Assembly (NCBI GenBank): GCA_005406025.1
Contig: BGZK01000101.1
Span: 434,001 to 498,000, forward strand
Length of the DNA stretch: 64,000 nt
Reading direction: 5' to 3'
Source: Eumeta japonica
Taxonomy: Eukaryota > Arthropoda > Insecta > Lepidoptera > Psychidae
Under the pieces are notes generated by a model. That model was not told the origin of the DNA and searched no databases. It was given only the letters and a program-made list of their open reading frames with translations. This document shows positions 12,695 to 25,012 of the stretch, one piece after another. Position numbers and translations under genes: made by a program. Every line of letters begins with the position of its first letter. Positions within the stretch are counted from its first letter, which is position 1.

Positions 12695-13961
12695 TAGGTC
12701 GGAGAAAAATCTTTTTCGCATTTTATACAGTATGGAATCGATCATGCGTCTTTCCTCAAATATTCACAATCTCTTTCTTTTTTAAAACCATTTTGACGAA
12801 GAAACCATAAACATTGAAGTAACCGTTCCTAAGAAAAATAGGTCAAAACATGAACGTGTAATGTCACGAGCTATATCCTTAGGTAATGCGTGCACGATGA
12901 CCACCCTCCCCCCTTCCCTGCCCGCACCAAAACCCGCACACCACGTCATCTGAAAAACAGCGCACGCAGCCGTCAGTGAATCGCAACGCATCGACGTGCG
13001 GCTTTAGAGGTTTAGGTATAAAGTATTACAAGTGGCTAAAGATGTGTATATTCTGGCATTATCATGGTGAAAAGCCAAACCCTTTCTGTTTATCAATTTC
13101 GGTCGTTTTTCTCTACTTCTTGCTTGAATCTCATCAGCTGTTGGCAGTAGAGATACGAATTGATGGGTTTGCCTGACGGTAAAAGCTCATGATGAAAGCC
13201 CTTTCAACCCCACCATACACATATCGTCAAGTTATTCCGAGTTAATTCGGGTTTCGCTATAATCTATGGAGCTTGCTTGCTTTTTCACCATCGCACGTTC
13301 TTGTCGTAGGTAATCTATTTTTTATCATCAGTGATCAACCTTTTCAAAAACGATTCAGTTTTATTACATTTTAATAGAGAATTGCAATTGAGTACACGAA
13401 CCATTAGATTACTGTCAGTGAGCTTGTGTAGAACCCAAGTAACGAGATTTTTGTAAATCCAACTTTTCTAAAATGGGTCAAAACTGTCCTGTGGTCGATC
13501 CGCAGCTCTTCATATATGTTTTAAGAACTAACATACCTGATCTGACTCTACTTTTTCCAAAATGACATAGAATTTATTCGTACCAGGTCGACCAGAGCGA
13601 GGTTCATCTTTGACATCAAAATTACTGGACTGAAAACGCTTGAACCACTTTTGTGCTACTTTTACCGACACTGCATTAGGTCCATAAAGGCTACACATTT
13701 TTTTACGGCTTGTGTACATTTTTATCTTTTTTGTAATAACATTTCCAAATGTATTAAAATCCTACGTTAGATTTACTTACTCATTTTAGTGGACAGAAAA
13801 ACAATAGAAAAATGGCGGAACACTGTTTTTAGTTTTTATTTGTCTAAAATGTCATCTATTTAATGGTATCAAAACTAAGCAGATACATACAGCACATCTA
13901 AAGAGATCTTACTATAAATTTTTACATATAAAATACGAAAAAAACTTCTTCCCCGACCTAA
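12695..13961 (-). mobile_element. Dead mariner transposon with both terminal inverted repeats
   Basis: The left end TAGGTCGGAGAAAAATCTTT and the right end (reverse complement TTAGGTCGGGGAAGAAGTTT) are cecropia-type mariner terminal repeats, flanked by TA. The length of about 1.27 kb is normal for mariner. On the minus strand the transposase helix-turn-helix region is readable at 13528-13719 (VAQKWFKRFQSSNFDVKDEP). The catalytic HHDN region lies near 13065. Frameshifts and stops break the gene, and 12785-12975 is GC-rich and poorly matched to the other copies. Confidence 0.88.
13528..13719 (-). pseudogene. Mariner transposase N-terminal fragment
   Basis: The fragment holds the paired helix-turn-helix region of a mariner transposase, including GPNAVSVKVAQKWFKRFQ and RSGRPGTN, then stops. 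The downstream catalytic part is out of frame. It is a relic without function; host genes in this window show no link to it. Confidence 0.88.
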
Positions 13962-14514
13962 TATGCAACCTTACAGAATGGATAAAATCAATCACCAAAA
14001 AAGCTATTGCTTTATAGATATTTTATTTCAAATTCATCATAAGATAATATTACAAAGCCGCTTGTACACTTCCAATTGTATCCGATGTCTCTCCGACGAG
14101 TGTTGGAACGTCTATTGACGCCCATCAACTCATCACATTCTATCAACTAAATCATAACCGCTGTCGACTAACTCAGTCGTTTTCCATTACTCCAATATTG
14201 GTGTCTCCTAATTAATCAGAGAAGATAAACTAACAAGTAATATTAAAATGGTATAAAGAAAATAAATATCAGAATCGTGTGAATTAAGAGTTATGTCGAT
14301 GGGATAAGTACTATCACAATTCTACTATCGTTATTTCCACAGTTTCATCATGCTACGGATCTCTCGATGCGTGTACCTGGCCCGTAATTTTCCAGTCCTT
14401 TGACACTCGATCGGTAATAAGTTAACCGAAGGGCCCACTACGTAATAGTAAATAGGATCCCTCTTTAAAAATACCTCAGACCCTTAAAAAGAACGTGTGA
14501 CGGTGTAAAATTCA

Positions 14515-14645
14515 GAATAGGTCTAGCGGTGCGCGCGCTCGAAACCGCGCTGAATTTAGCGAGGCAATAACCGCCGAGAGGGCTCCGCGGCGCGAACAAT
14601 CGGGCCTCGGCTAGTTGGCGCGGCCCCGACTTAACGCCCACCTAC
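14515..14645. other. GC-rich island, unassigned
   Basis: A sharply GC-rich block (gcgcgcgctcgaaaccgcgc, ccgccgagagggctccgcgg) sits in AT-rich DNA. No long frame or splice-bounded exon was recognised. It could be a conserved regulatory element or promoter; nothing in the sequence decides. Confidence 0.35.
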
Positions 14646-15339
14646 ATCGACTATTGTTCCGTTATGAACACACCGCGTTATGGTCTAAAGACTACTAGAA
14701 TTTATTGTGGCCTATTGTCTCTGGTCGTCGGCGCAGTCTTGAATATTAAACGGGAGTTAATTTTCTGAAAGTTTAAGTGTACTTATTTCATTGATGTTCG
14801 TATTCAAAGTTCGTAATTTCAATCCCTCCAGATTTGAGTTAGTACTAGACGATGAGTTTCGACGGTGGACATGTTTCGAATTTAAATTTCAAAGAGTAGC
14901 AGTATTTTATTTTGAAACACTGTCTATGTAAATACGGTTAATGGTTGTTACGGTTAGTGGTTGTCAGTGATTTTAGAATTTCATAAAATGGAATACATTA
15001 TTTGTTAGAAATCAAATCAATATTGTAAATTAGAACTGTATTGCCGTTTACGATTGTTTCTTTTGATATATATGTATGTACTGTCTTACTTCAGCATGCT
15101 TTATATTACAAAAAAATCTACGCTAGAAATATATAAATAATAAGTAAGTAGGAACGCTAGTAGAACTCGCTACTTAACGAAGAAAAGTTCACCTTTAGGC
15201 ATACCATACCATACCATAGCCGTACCATAGTTTCTAAAATAGAAAGAGACGGATGATAGGATATTTAAAAGGAAAGCAAAGTATGGATTGTATGTACTCT
15301 ACGGCGTAAATTTGGCACGTGAGAGAGAGAAGTCGAAAG

Positions 15340-15590
15340 GATTGGGGAGTATTAAACCTGCGCATTACATCATTCATAGGCAATTCAGAGCGGAAAAGTT
15401 TCGTGCGTTGTACTGTACAAGGTACGCAACTGTGCCACTGTGAAGTTCGTCACGAAAGCGTCGCAATGGCGTAAAACAACAACGCGGGGGAGAAGAAGGA
15501 AGAGTCGGGGAGCGTTGAACCTGCGCATTGTATCATTCGCAGGCAGTTCAGAGCGGCAGAGAGCGTTGTACTGTATGGCAACCGCACAAT
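15340..15590. mobile_element. Two adjoining partial copies of a small MITE
   Basis: The first piece ends gcggaaaagtttcgtgcgtt followed by gtactgtac, which matches the right end of the 42.4 kb MITE. It is followed directly by a second piece with ctgtgaagttcgtcacgaaa and ending gcgttgtactgt. Both contain the internal block acctgcgcattgtatcatt. Together they suggest tandem or nested insertion. Confidence 0.65.
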
Positions 15591-15639
15591 GTAAAGGGCT
15601 CAGCTCGAGCTGTGGCGGCGTTAATGCTGCGTTAATTCC

Positions 15640-15905
15640 TTATGAGCGTTTACCGCAGATCAAAACTTCAGTCCGGATTTCTACTGACAACTGCTGATGA
15701 GACTCAAGCAAGAAGTAGAGAAAAAACGGCCAAAATTAATCAACAGATGTGGTTTTTTCACCTTGATATCGACAGAGCACACACATATTCAGCTACTCAG
15801 CAAATATTTAAAGAGTTTGGTTGGGAAGTGTTAATGCATCCACCATATAGCCCTCACCTTGCACCCTTTTCGCCTGTTTCGGTCTCTTTGGAATTCTTTA
15901 AAAGA
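15640..15905 (+). pseudogene. Mariner transposase C-terminal fragment
   Basis: The plus strand reads through the mariner catalytic C-terminal part: an MRLKQEVEKKRPKLINR-like block near 15693-15745, then, after a frameshift, FGWEVLMHPPYSPHLAP near 15817-15870. The N-terminal half is missing and the upstream side abuts MITE sequence. It belongs to the same family as the copies at 12.7-13.96 kb and 53.85-55.46 kb. Confidence 0.85.
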
Positions 15906-15949
15906 ACTTGCCAAAAAACTGACATAACATTAATAATATAAACATAAAA

Positions 15950-17190
15950 CAATGCTACTGTATTAAGTTATTGCAGGTGAAGCTCCAGTTGTATGTTGAC
16001 GATTGACACGGGCTTATATTGTTAATTTGTTTTGTTATAATTTTATGTATAATGTATATTATTAAATTAACTTCCTTACTAGTTGCTTAGTGGCTCAAAT
16101 AAAGTAACTATAATATAATGAAATGAGATAAAATTCTAAGTATAGTATCCTCCTTTATTTTCCTGGTGTACGGCAATGATATTTATGTTAGTGGTATTAA
16201 AGTAGGTTAAATAACTGTTTAGCGAAGTCTTCCTTCCTTGATATGTGTATAAGAATATTTTTGATTTGCTTAGAACCTCGTTCTCGATATCCTTTTAAAT
16301 ATGCTTTTAATAAACAGTCACTTTTAAATTTTATATTGAATTTAAAATAACTTGTTACTTCAAATGAATTTAAAGAACGAATGAAATTAAGAATTAAATG
16401 AACTAATGAAAAGAATGAAATTAAAAGAAGTGCGAAATATGCATTTAAACTTATTAATATTTAACATATATTCTTAAATAGGATCCCATGTTTTCGATTG
16501 AAATAATAGTTTACTCTGTTTGCACATTAATGAAAATAAATCAGTAAGTTTTAGTAATATTTTGTGAATAATTATTTTATCGTTCCTCGAATAATATTCT
16601 GAAAAGCAATTTTTATCAGTTTTATTTAATTTCACGTTTTTTTAAGAAGATCAAGACATATTTAATCTTTATTCTATATTTAATCTAAGAAGGTTAAACA
16701 AGTTTCCAGAGGTTATAGTTTTTTATTGTGAACACAACTATTTAATACTATTGGTTATTATCATTTGTTTGGGGGTAAATTTTTACATATTAATGACACC
16801 TGTAAAATTTGAGTCTTTGGGAAATATTCCTACAATTTCTGATGAAATTAGAAAATATGAAGACAGTGAAACCATTCTTCAAACTCGTTAGCACTATATA
16901 CCGACTCGGCCAGGAACCAGGTAGTATAGCTTAGAAAATTATTTTTTGGGATAATAACATTATAATTTCTCTTCTAGAAAACTTGTACCAAGATTTGTAA
17001 AACGTTAAATCTTGAAGCGACTGTCCGACGACTTTTAAACTTTAGAAAACGATAATGACGACAATGTCCAGTATATTGTAAAAATTGCAAATTAAAATTG
17101 TTTTTAGTATTTAAGTTTACTAATATCTCATATATTATGTTTGTATGATGTATTTTATATATTTATCTAGTAACATTTATTTTACTCTAT
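15950..17190. other. AT-rich intergenic stretch
   Basis: No gene or recognisable repeat was seen. Confidence 0.45.
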
Positions 17191-17193
17191 TTC

Positions 17194-17241
17194 ATTTTAA
17201 AGTGAGACTTTTGATATTAATTATAAGTCTCACTTTAAAAT
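17194..17241. repeat. Perfect 17-bp inverted repeat with 14-nt loop
   Basis: ATTTTAAAGTGAGACTT (17194-17210) pairs with AAGTCTCACTTTAAAAT (17225-17241) without mismatch. Confidence 0.65.
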
Positions 17242-17249
17242 CAACTTCT

Positions 17250-17620
17250 GTCTTAAAATGAGGGCAGAAATTGTTTTCAGTTCGATTTTCAAAAATCGAG
17301 TTTTTTATCCGATCCTGAAGTTTTAAGTTCCTAGGAATCTATTTTGACAAATCTCCGAGTATGTATAAGTTTGTATGTGTGTGCGTGCGTGCATGCTCGC
17401 GCGTGATTGCATGTGTGTGTGTCTGTAATACTCGCGTAAACCTCCCATAACTTTTGAACGAATTGACGGATCTAAATTGAATTACCAATATTCGACATTG
17501 ATTCATTCAATTTATTTATATTTACTAAAATTTAAACTAAATACACCCCTTAGGTTTTGGAAAAACTCAAAAACAAATGTTTTCTAGTCCAATTATCGAT
17601 TATCGCCTATGAAGTTTCAC
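17250..17620 (+). repeat. Dispersed repeat, same family as 57.96-58.42 kb
   Basis: Ordered blocks shared with the second copy are caaaaatcgagtttt, atccgatcctgaagttttaa, cctaggaa, a GT-rich microsatellite (17370-17430) and cataacttttgaacgaattga. No coding capacity was recognised; it is probably the tail of a non-LTR element or a SINE-like repeat. Confidence 0.55.
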
Positions 17621-18459
17621 TTTAAAAAAAAGTTGAGATAGGTCCATTGTCACTATCACCAAACGCCTACCCAGCGTGACGTTTAAGACATGTCCTTTCC
17701 TATAAGGCATGCCTCCAAAGTGGACTGTTGACTATTTTATTTATTATTACGTACAATGAAAGGAATATAATATAACTGAGGTCTCGATAGTCAAACTCAA
17801 TCACTGGATCTATAAACTTGATGTGTTCTAATTCCCTCGCGGGAGCATAACTTTTCGTAGCTTTGGCTAGTAGTTTAAGTGAGTGTTCATCACTTTTGGA
17901 ATATCCCTTTGATGAACATAGCGATGCTCGAAAACCACGAAATTGTCGTGTTCAAGTTTACCGTGTTTAGACTTCACTCGCTAAGCGTTAGGTGGTCACT
18001 TAAATATTCTGATACCTGCAAACACTCTCTGTGAGTTGTTTCACAAGCCGATATACATTGCTAGTGTGAGTCTCTATGCGTTTGTTTTGACAGCTCGTTT
18101 GTTATTATCGCGTTAATATAATTAATAAATGAATATTATGATAGGAGTCGTTAACTTTCAAATTATCAAACCAAAGTGACTATTGAGAGGTTTTTTTTTG
18201 TATTCAATACCTTATTATTTGTATATTTTGTAATAATCCGTTTTTTAATCGAACAAATGCGTACGATACAATGACAAAAATTGAGATTAAATGAGAAAAA
18301 TGAAAAATCCCAACTCTGCTGAGTGAAGTGAAGGCAACAAAATGGTGGCAAGGAATAAAATTTATCTCCAGATCTTCATATCTCCAGAGAATTGAGCAGT
18401 TTGTGGAGATTCTACTGGAGCGTCCTAAACTTCGATATCAAACGAAAGAAAGAATAGAG

Positions 18460-18745
18460 AAGTAGAAAGAGTAACATGCGAGAATGTTAACCGGCGCGCG
18501 CCCGGAGATGCGGTGGGCGGGCGTGTTCATTTGCTTTAGCGAAATCACTCCCGCGTTACGAAAATATTGGGGGTTATGTGGCATCGATTTGCCGCGAGGC
18601 GTCGGAAGCGTTTGAGCCGAGGGGAGCTTGGAAGAGACGGCGTATCCGAGGTTAGGCTTTGGGGTGACCGTGCCTCTCTGTCGATATCGGACACGAATCG
18701 TCACGTGGGGACGCGTAGGAGTTTGCCGCAAGAGGAAGACAGAAT
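18460..18745. other. GC-rich island, unassigned
   Basis: A GC- and CpG-rich block (ccggcgcgcgcccggagatg, gcgaggcgtcggaagcg) contains overlapping frames on both strands, none with a recognisable protein. It is a possible conserved non-coding or promoter element downstream of the K2P gene. Confidence 0.3.
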
Positions 18746-19929
18746 CATCATTGGAGATACTGAAAGTCTTATTTGATTTTTAAATTTAAGAGAACAAATA
18801 GTCTTTGTTTCGAGAAAGGTCTCTGTGTATCGTCAGGTGGTAGAACGATGAAACAGAAAGGTTAGTTTAAATAAATCGAGAATAGAGGAGTAGTTTGCTC
18901 CGTTCATACAAAACCCATAGACATATATTGTTTTTTGCCATAAACATTGTGGCTCTCGTTGTGCATTCACTCACGGTTTTAAAAAAATAAAAATAAATGT
19001 AGCTAGCGGATCCGAAAGACTTTATCCGGCCCCAATGTTCGTTTGCTTTCTATTAGCGGATTAACAAACATTTTTTTTTTCGATAAACTAAAAAACAAAG
19101 CGACATTTGACATTGAGTTTTACATTTAAATCTTTTCGGTTCGTCATCGCATGATTTGCTGTCGCCTAAAGCAAAATTAAGAAAGTGAGTGCGATTTCTC
19201 TACGGCCGTTGACAAATAAATATTCTATTTCGTGTCTATCGAAAAACAGGGAGCAGAAATTGTAATTCCAAAGCAACGCCAAGCAACTGTGCAAATAACT
19301 TGCACATGTATTGATGCGTACGTCAAATGCCACAGGATTCGACATCAGCGCCACCTATGATATATAAACCTACTCGTTACCAACACAGCAACTGTGAAAT
19401 ACTTTCAGACAGTCAATCATAATTGACTAATTATTAATAAACTTCTCACATTTTAATGGTCAGCTGTTTACTTTAAAAATATTGGAGTGGTGAAAGTTAA
19501 ATTTTGTGGTAATGTGTTTCAATTAGCGAAAGAAAATTCGTCAAAACCTGCTCAAATTGTAAATCTAAACCATCAAAGGACCTACTCAAAGTCGCACAAA
19601 AAACTACATCATAATCGATGCTGCCGTTTAGGGAGTTCTGTGATTAACACACGTACAGAAGAATTGCATATATAAAAATTTAGAAGTAATTAGTACCAAA
19701 AAATAAAATTAATTTCTAATCAACCCTTAAAGGTGTGATTTAGTTTACAAATGAAAGTACATTTTAAGACATCAAATTAAAATACGGTAATATAAAGTAT
19801 ATTATTATTTTTAGTAGTACTGAAAGAAAAGAAACTTGCAACTTTTCGTACATTCTGTTACTCAATTTGATAAATTGGCGCAGTTCAGGTCTACCGAGAC
19901 GTTTGATGTTGGAATGGACACGTCTTTCT

Positions 19930-20060
19930 TTATGAGGGCCCGGGTAGTATTTTTATCGGTCGCGCACCGGCGTCGTCCACGGCGCTCGCGTCTCCGGCGC
20001 CGCTCGAATCGGGCGTAAGACGGTGTCGAAATCTCTTTCAGTGCGATCGAGATATAAGCT
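19930..20060. other. GC-rich island, unassigned
   Basis: The block gcgcaccggcgtcgtccacg to tctccggcgccgctcgaat has no recognised coding content and translates to Arg-rich low complexity in both directions. Confidence 0.3.
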
Positions 20061-20789
20061 AAGATTTCAGCACTCAAGGCCCGAATTTAGGGATCCGAGG
20101 GTCTTTCAGGAATGACGGTAGCGGTTTCGTTTGTGTCTTATGATTTTCTTATTTCGTTTCGGTGTTAAAAGATTAAATGTTGCCATTATCACAAATAACT
20201 CTCCACCAACGGCTCGGCAGGCGTTGATGAAGCAAATTTCTTCGTCTTTATTACAATAACAGCCCTGTGTTCCAGATTCCGTTTTCAACATCTTACTTTC
20301 TACCTAGTTTCAGTTCTGATGCCTTTCATGCTCTCAATATTTACAACTGTTTTTCGTATACGTACCTACGAATATTAATTACCCTTTAAGGTTTGACTTA
20401 AAGAGGGCGTTATAAAATATACTTTTTTTAAAACTTTACCTTATATTGTCGCCTTGTAACAACTATCGCCAATCAAAATACACACTTATACTACTGTATT
20501 AAGTGCTTGTTATTTATTTAAAACCATTATTGTTATTTTTACAACGAAATTAAAAGATTTTAATTTTGAATTTTCTTGCTTTTTTATGCGACTATCTTGT
20601 CGTGAACTGTTTATGTATACCATATTGCTTTTGATAAAGCTCTTATTTTTTCAATTAATCACAACTTGTCCGCGCTAGATGTCAAAAATAAGTCCAGTAT
20701 CTAAAATATTTTGAGGCAGAAAGTATAAATTGAAGAATCGGTCGATGCGGCGTCGTAAATACAACGACCGAAAGTAAATAAAAGTGGAC

Positions 20790-21095
20790 GCTTCATAAGC
20801 GAATGAATGGGGTATGCGCAAAGCGAACGTCATTAAAGAGAACGAGAAATATGAAGTACTCCCAACACAGCGGGTGCGCCGGTCCCGCGGTCCGGCGCAC
20901 CCGAGATAAATAAAAAGTTAAAGCGGACGGACCCTTAACAAACCCACGAATCCTAACAAACAGGATCAGCCAAATTGAACAACGAGTCGGCGGCGCCGGC
21001 GTCGCGACTCCCTGAAAAAACATCTCCGCCCAGCGCCCGCCGACCGCCCGCCGCCCGCCGCCCGCATGTCCGACTTCCGTGCGATGTCGCACGTG
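20790..21095. other. GC-rich island with strong hairpin, unassigned
   Basis: A CpG-rich block includes a GC-only hairpin at 20871-20903 and a run of cccgccgaccgcccgccgcc near 21040. The minus-strand open frame across it matches no family I recognise. Confidence 0.35.
20871..20903. repeat. GC-only hairpin, 12-bp perfect stem
   Basis: CGGGTGCGCCGG (20871-20882) pairs perfectly with CCGGCGCACCCG (20892-20903) around the loop TCCCGCGGT. Confidence 0.7.
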
Positions 21096-21115
21096 TAATT
21101 GTTTTAAGGATTTTC

Positions 21116-21168
21116 CAAGAATTAGTGTGAAAATAAGAAAAATGTTCTTATTTTCACACTAATTCTTG
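21116..21168. repeat. Perfect 24-bp inverted repeat with 5-nt loop
   Basis: The left arm 21116-21139 starts CAAGAATTAGTGTGAAAATA. The right arm 21145-21168 is its exact reverse complement, and the loop is AAATG. The sequence is unrelated to the terminal repeats found elsewhere in the window. Confidence 0.8.
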
Positions 21169-21899
21169 TAATTTCGTAATAGCAAAACAGCCACGTCTAT
21201 TTAAAATGTTTAATTTTCATATTCTGAGCGATTTAGAGTATAATTAAGTTGCTTTTGGATCCAAAAAAAAAACTGTATATCAATAAATTAATTGAGTAAT
21301 TAAGTATTAATTGACCGTACTTTCGACCATAAAGCAATACAAATCTTTTCGGCAAAACATATAATTACAGTATACGGCGGTTTGTGAAAAATATCTGAAA
21401 CTTGTCTTTGGATTCCGACTGGTTTTCACGAAATTGGTATTAATTTTTAAAAGCTATTGAAAATTATTTTTAAAATTTAGCGCTTATCTAATGTGGACAA
21501 ATCATTTAACTCTACTATAACATTGAAACATATCTAGTTAATGAAAAATCAGAACGAAGAATTTATGTACCACAGTTATTTAAATATCACCTTTATTTAT
21601 ATGTTGCCTTTATTTACATACCACCTTTATTTATTTCCTTCATACTTTATTGTTCTGTTGACTTTCAGAATATAATCATTAGCGCTGAAGCGTTACTTCC
21701 CTTGTTTTTAACCCACTGCGGTGAAACAAAAGAAGGGCAGTGCGTTTGATCTACATGAATGTATGTCTATGTGTCCTTTCTTAAATTCCCTCGTAGGTAC
21801 TACTATGCTTATAAACCGATTTAAGTAAGCTATAACACGTTAGATTTGTCTTGGTGGCGCGAGTACGATTTTGTACATTAAAATTATAAAAAATCGAAA

Positions 21900-22400
21900 T
21901 GGCGGAATTTCGATGGGGTTTTAAGAGGCGCTAACAAAGAATACGCGGCACGCGCACGCTTGACGTGCATCGGCACCTAATATCAAGTACGTGGTAATAA
22001 AACATGTAACCTAGTTGATGCTTGACGAAGCTCGGCACGATGTGTTATATCTAAATTAACGACAAAACGGACGCAATATAACAGTCTTAAATACACTTGA
22101 CTGATTTATTCGAAAACCGAGTCAACCGCAAACGTGCCTCTTAATGCCGCTAATGTCGGCGACGACGTCGCGCTCCGTTCGCGACGTTTTTTTTTTTAAT
22201 GGAACAGCCCCTCGCCCCGGGCAGCCACCCCCGTTAATTAACATTAATTTAAACGAAGATAAACTCATCGTCGAGGGGGCGATTCGAGTCGACGTCGACT
22301 GGATCGAAACGTCGAAGCGCGCCCTTCGAAAGTTCGACGTTAACTTAACGACGTGCTCCTCTCGTTAAAACGGAATGCGCGGGATCGCGTTTGTACATGA
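21900..22400. other. Region with GC-rich island, unassigned
   Basis: CpG-rich blocks at about 21935-21980 and 22140-22390 (gacgacgtcgcgctccgttc, gagtcgacgtcgactggat) include an open plus-strand frame of 74 codons with no recognised homology. It may be conserved non-coding DNA or a promoter region. Confidence 0.3.
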
Positions 22401-22734
22401 CAATTTAAATGGGATTTGGTATTTTCTTTTTAAGTAAACATATGATAAATCTATATTAATATCGAATTAATATGAAATACTGATTAAATTTAAGGAAGTA
22501 TGATTTAAATAACGAGCGAGGTTATTTTTTTGTGACATACGCTATAAATACCAATCTGACTTCTGTGAAAGATCACCGACTTCTATTTGTACCGATTTAA
22601 AGGGCGGAAATTTGTTTGGGGAATCAAGAATTAAAATATAGTCAAAGGGTTATGAAGATACGTGTATCGAAATGTTAATTCGTTAAAATCGCGCCGCTTT
22701 GATAATGGGAGTTTCGGTTGACAGATTCAGTAAG

Positions 22735-23465
22735 TATATATTATAGTTTCGTCATCACCATCCATCTGTCCGTCCGTATGTTACAGGCATCTTATTCAAA
22801 AACTACAAGGCATATATTGATAAAATTTACAGTGTAGATGTTTTGTATAAACCGCTACTTGGTTTAGTAGTTATATAACAAAAAAAATCTAGGGGGCACT
22901 CCACATATTTAACAGAAGCTGAAAAAACCTTTTTTTCAGCAAGCATCAACGTGTGGTACATATTTTGACAGTTCTTTTAAAAACATTTTAAGGTTTTTAA
23001 GAAGCTTTTCTGATTACGTAAATAATTTCTGAAATAATTACTCCGAAAGTAATAGAAATTATCACTCTTTGTTTTCTTAACCGTATGTCCAAAAATATAT
23101 AAAAAAAAAACGAAGTTAGCACTTTATAAATACTTTCAACGAAAATTATTTTGAAACTGGTTGAATATACTGTTTTTGAGTAATTACCGAAAAACTACGC
23201 TTTTGAACAAAAGGACGTAAGTGCCATGAAGATACACTCTTTTGCTGAAGCACTTAAATTTACACCAGTTTAATAATAATAGTTGACGTACCTACTTGTG
23301 TTTTTAATTATAGGCGACTAAAGTGCTTAGTACTACTCTGCGCGGATAACATGGAAAAGTGCAACAACGTATTTTTTTCATTTGTAGTTTATTTCTTTAT
23401 AATAATGGCTTCGGAACCCTATAATGAGCGTGATCCAACATGCTCTTGGCCAAATTTTTTTTTAT
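22735..23465 (+). repeat. Dispersed repeat copy 1 (ends in a cttggcca block)
   Basis: The same series of blocks in the same order occurs at 58975-59742: tgtccgtccgt..cacagg, actacttggttt, aaataacaaaaa, cagcaaacatca, gtgtggcacatatttcgaca and gaaccctata..gag. It ends in gctcttggccaaatttttt. It has no coding capacity. Confidence 0.7.
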
Positions 23466-23469
23466 ATTG

Positions 23470-24640
23470 GCAAAAATTTACACATATCTTTTTCCCTTTG
23501 AAATACAATAATTATTTAAGAATTTTGTAAGTTTTTCTATAATTTCACACAGAAACCTTAAACATGTATAATTATTATAATCTACATGAAAAGTGAAGAC
23601 AAATACTCTTTGGTATTTGAAGATTAAAGAATCGTCAAATAATATATTTTTCTGTACATTATTTGAACATATTATTAAATAAATATAAATTTTTGGGGCG
23701 ATTGGCTATGCAATACTCTCACGAATTATTATTTATAAAGAATTTGTCGTAACCTATAAGGGTGGGGGCCTATTCATGAAGACACTATATTCTGAAAAAT
23801 CCGCGAATTGTAGTAATCAAGGACATTTTTGGTTTCGTGGTTAATCATACAAAACTATAAAGTCTGAAAGATAAACAAAATTTTGTCTTATCATTCTAAT
23901 TACACTATAATTTTCGAATAACGTCTAAAACTGAGGAATAGCTTTCCGTGAAACTGGGTTTATCTGAACGCAAATCATCATTTGGGAGGAAATTTAACAC
24001 TTTTCTTTAGTACAGCCAAACAACGCGATCTCCTGACATGATAGCTTTTTGTGATCATTTCGAATCACTTTAACACGGTATCAGGATGTACAGGAGACAG
24101 TTCTTTCAGCTATCTCCGTGAATGGCTGAAGTTTAATGCCTTCCTACATAACTCGTCCAAGGCGTCCGAGCTGAGTGGGCACATTTTCCGCCTCTGGTAC
24201 CACCGCCGTTAGCGAACGTTCTGTGATTCGCGTAAAATATGTTCAATATTGTTATATCGTTGTTGATTGAAAAGTGATGATTCAGAAAAGTGTGGACGGT
24301 TTAAGTCACAAATGTTATTTTAATGTCGACTTTTGGCAATTAAAACAATATGTATACTTATTTATTGTGATTCTTTAAGAGGTACAAACAGTTACAATAA
24401 ATGGATAGATTATGAGCTATTTTGAAAATTTTGTGTGTCTGCCTAATGAACGGCTGAAGAGGTTGAGATGGTAATAATTAGTTGTACAATTTGACATATA
24501 ATGCCATATTTAGGCTGTTCTGATGGTTTTGATACTTAATTGAAATGTTCCTAGAGCATGAAAATCGTTTTTGAATTTTCAGTTAATTAAGTAAGCAATC
24601 GCTTCTGAGATAAATAACATGTAACTTGTAAATAATAAAA
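23470..24640. other. AT-rich intergenic stretch near the 3' end of the K2P gene
   Basis: No gene was recognised. A moderately GC-rich patch at 24100-24235 reads like a worn coding relic, but I could not assign it. Confidence 0.35.
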
Positions 24641-24667
24641 AAAACCATTATATTTTAGTCAATAGTC

Positions 24668-24728
24668 TTTATTTAACATACATATAACAAACATATCGCC
24701 ATCACATATTTACACTATTTTATTTATT
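24668..24728 (-). promoter_or_regulatory. Candidate polyadenylation signals of the K2P gene
   Basis: On the minus strand, AATAAA occurs at 24723-24728, 24719-24724 and 24668-24673, about 285-345 nt after the TGA at 25013. This would give a 3' UTR of roughly 300-370 nt ending near 24650. AATAAA is frequent by chance in such AT-rich DNA, so the placement is an inference. Confidence 0.4.
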
Positions 24729-25012
24729 AACTTTATCATAATATAACTTACATTTATAAGAAAACGGTACTAAATAACCGAAAGTGAATTTTTGAGTTAA
24801 TAAATACGCCACTTCCATAGACGGGATCACGCACTCGCGGCTATGCGTGTTCTCTAAATCGGAAACTGTATAACTGCTCCCTTATTTAAAACAAATCCAA
24901 TAATTCCCCTAGAGTAGTTTTAGTGAGGAGCGAAGCAGCTAATAAGGTCGTGTCTCAAACGCTGTCCGCGGACCGCGGGAGATCCGAAAGCTATAAAGCC
25001 TCCTCGGCGCGG

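Noticed and set aside
20793..21092. 99-codon minus-strand frame considered as a gene
   Set aside because: It is compositionally biased by CpG-rich DNA, contains the GC hairpin, and has no recognisable motif or splice-site support.
24100..24235. Possible hAT transposase C-terminal relic
   Set aside because: A TTAVSERS-like string is weakly reminiscent of a hAT dimerisation region, but it is too short and worn to support.
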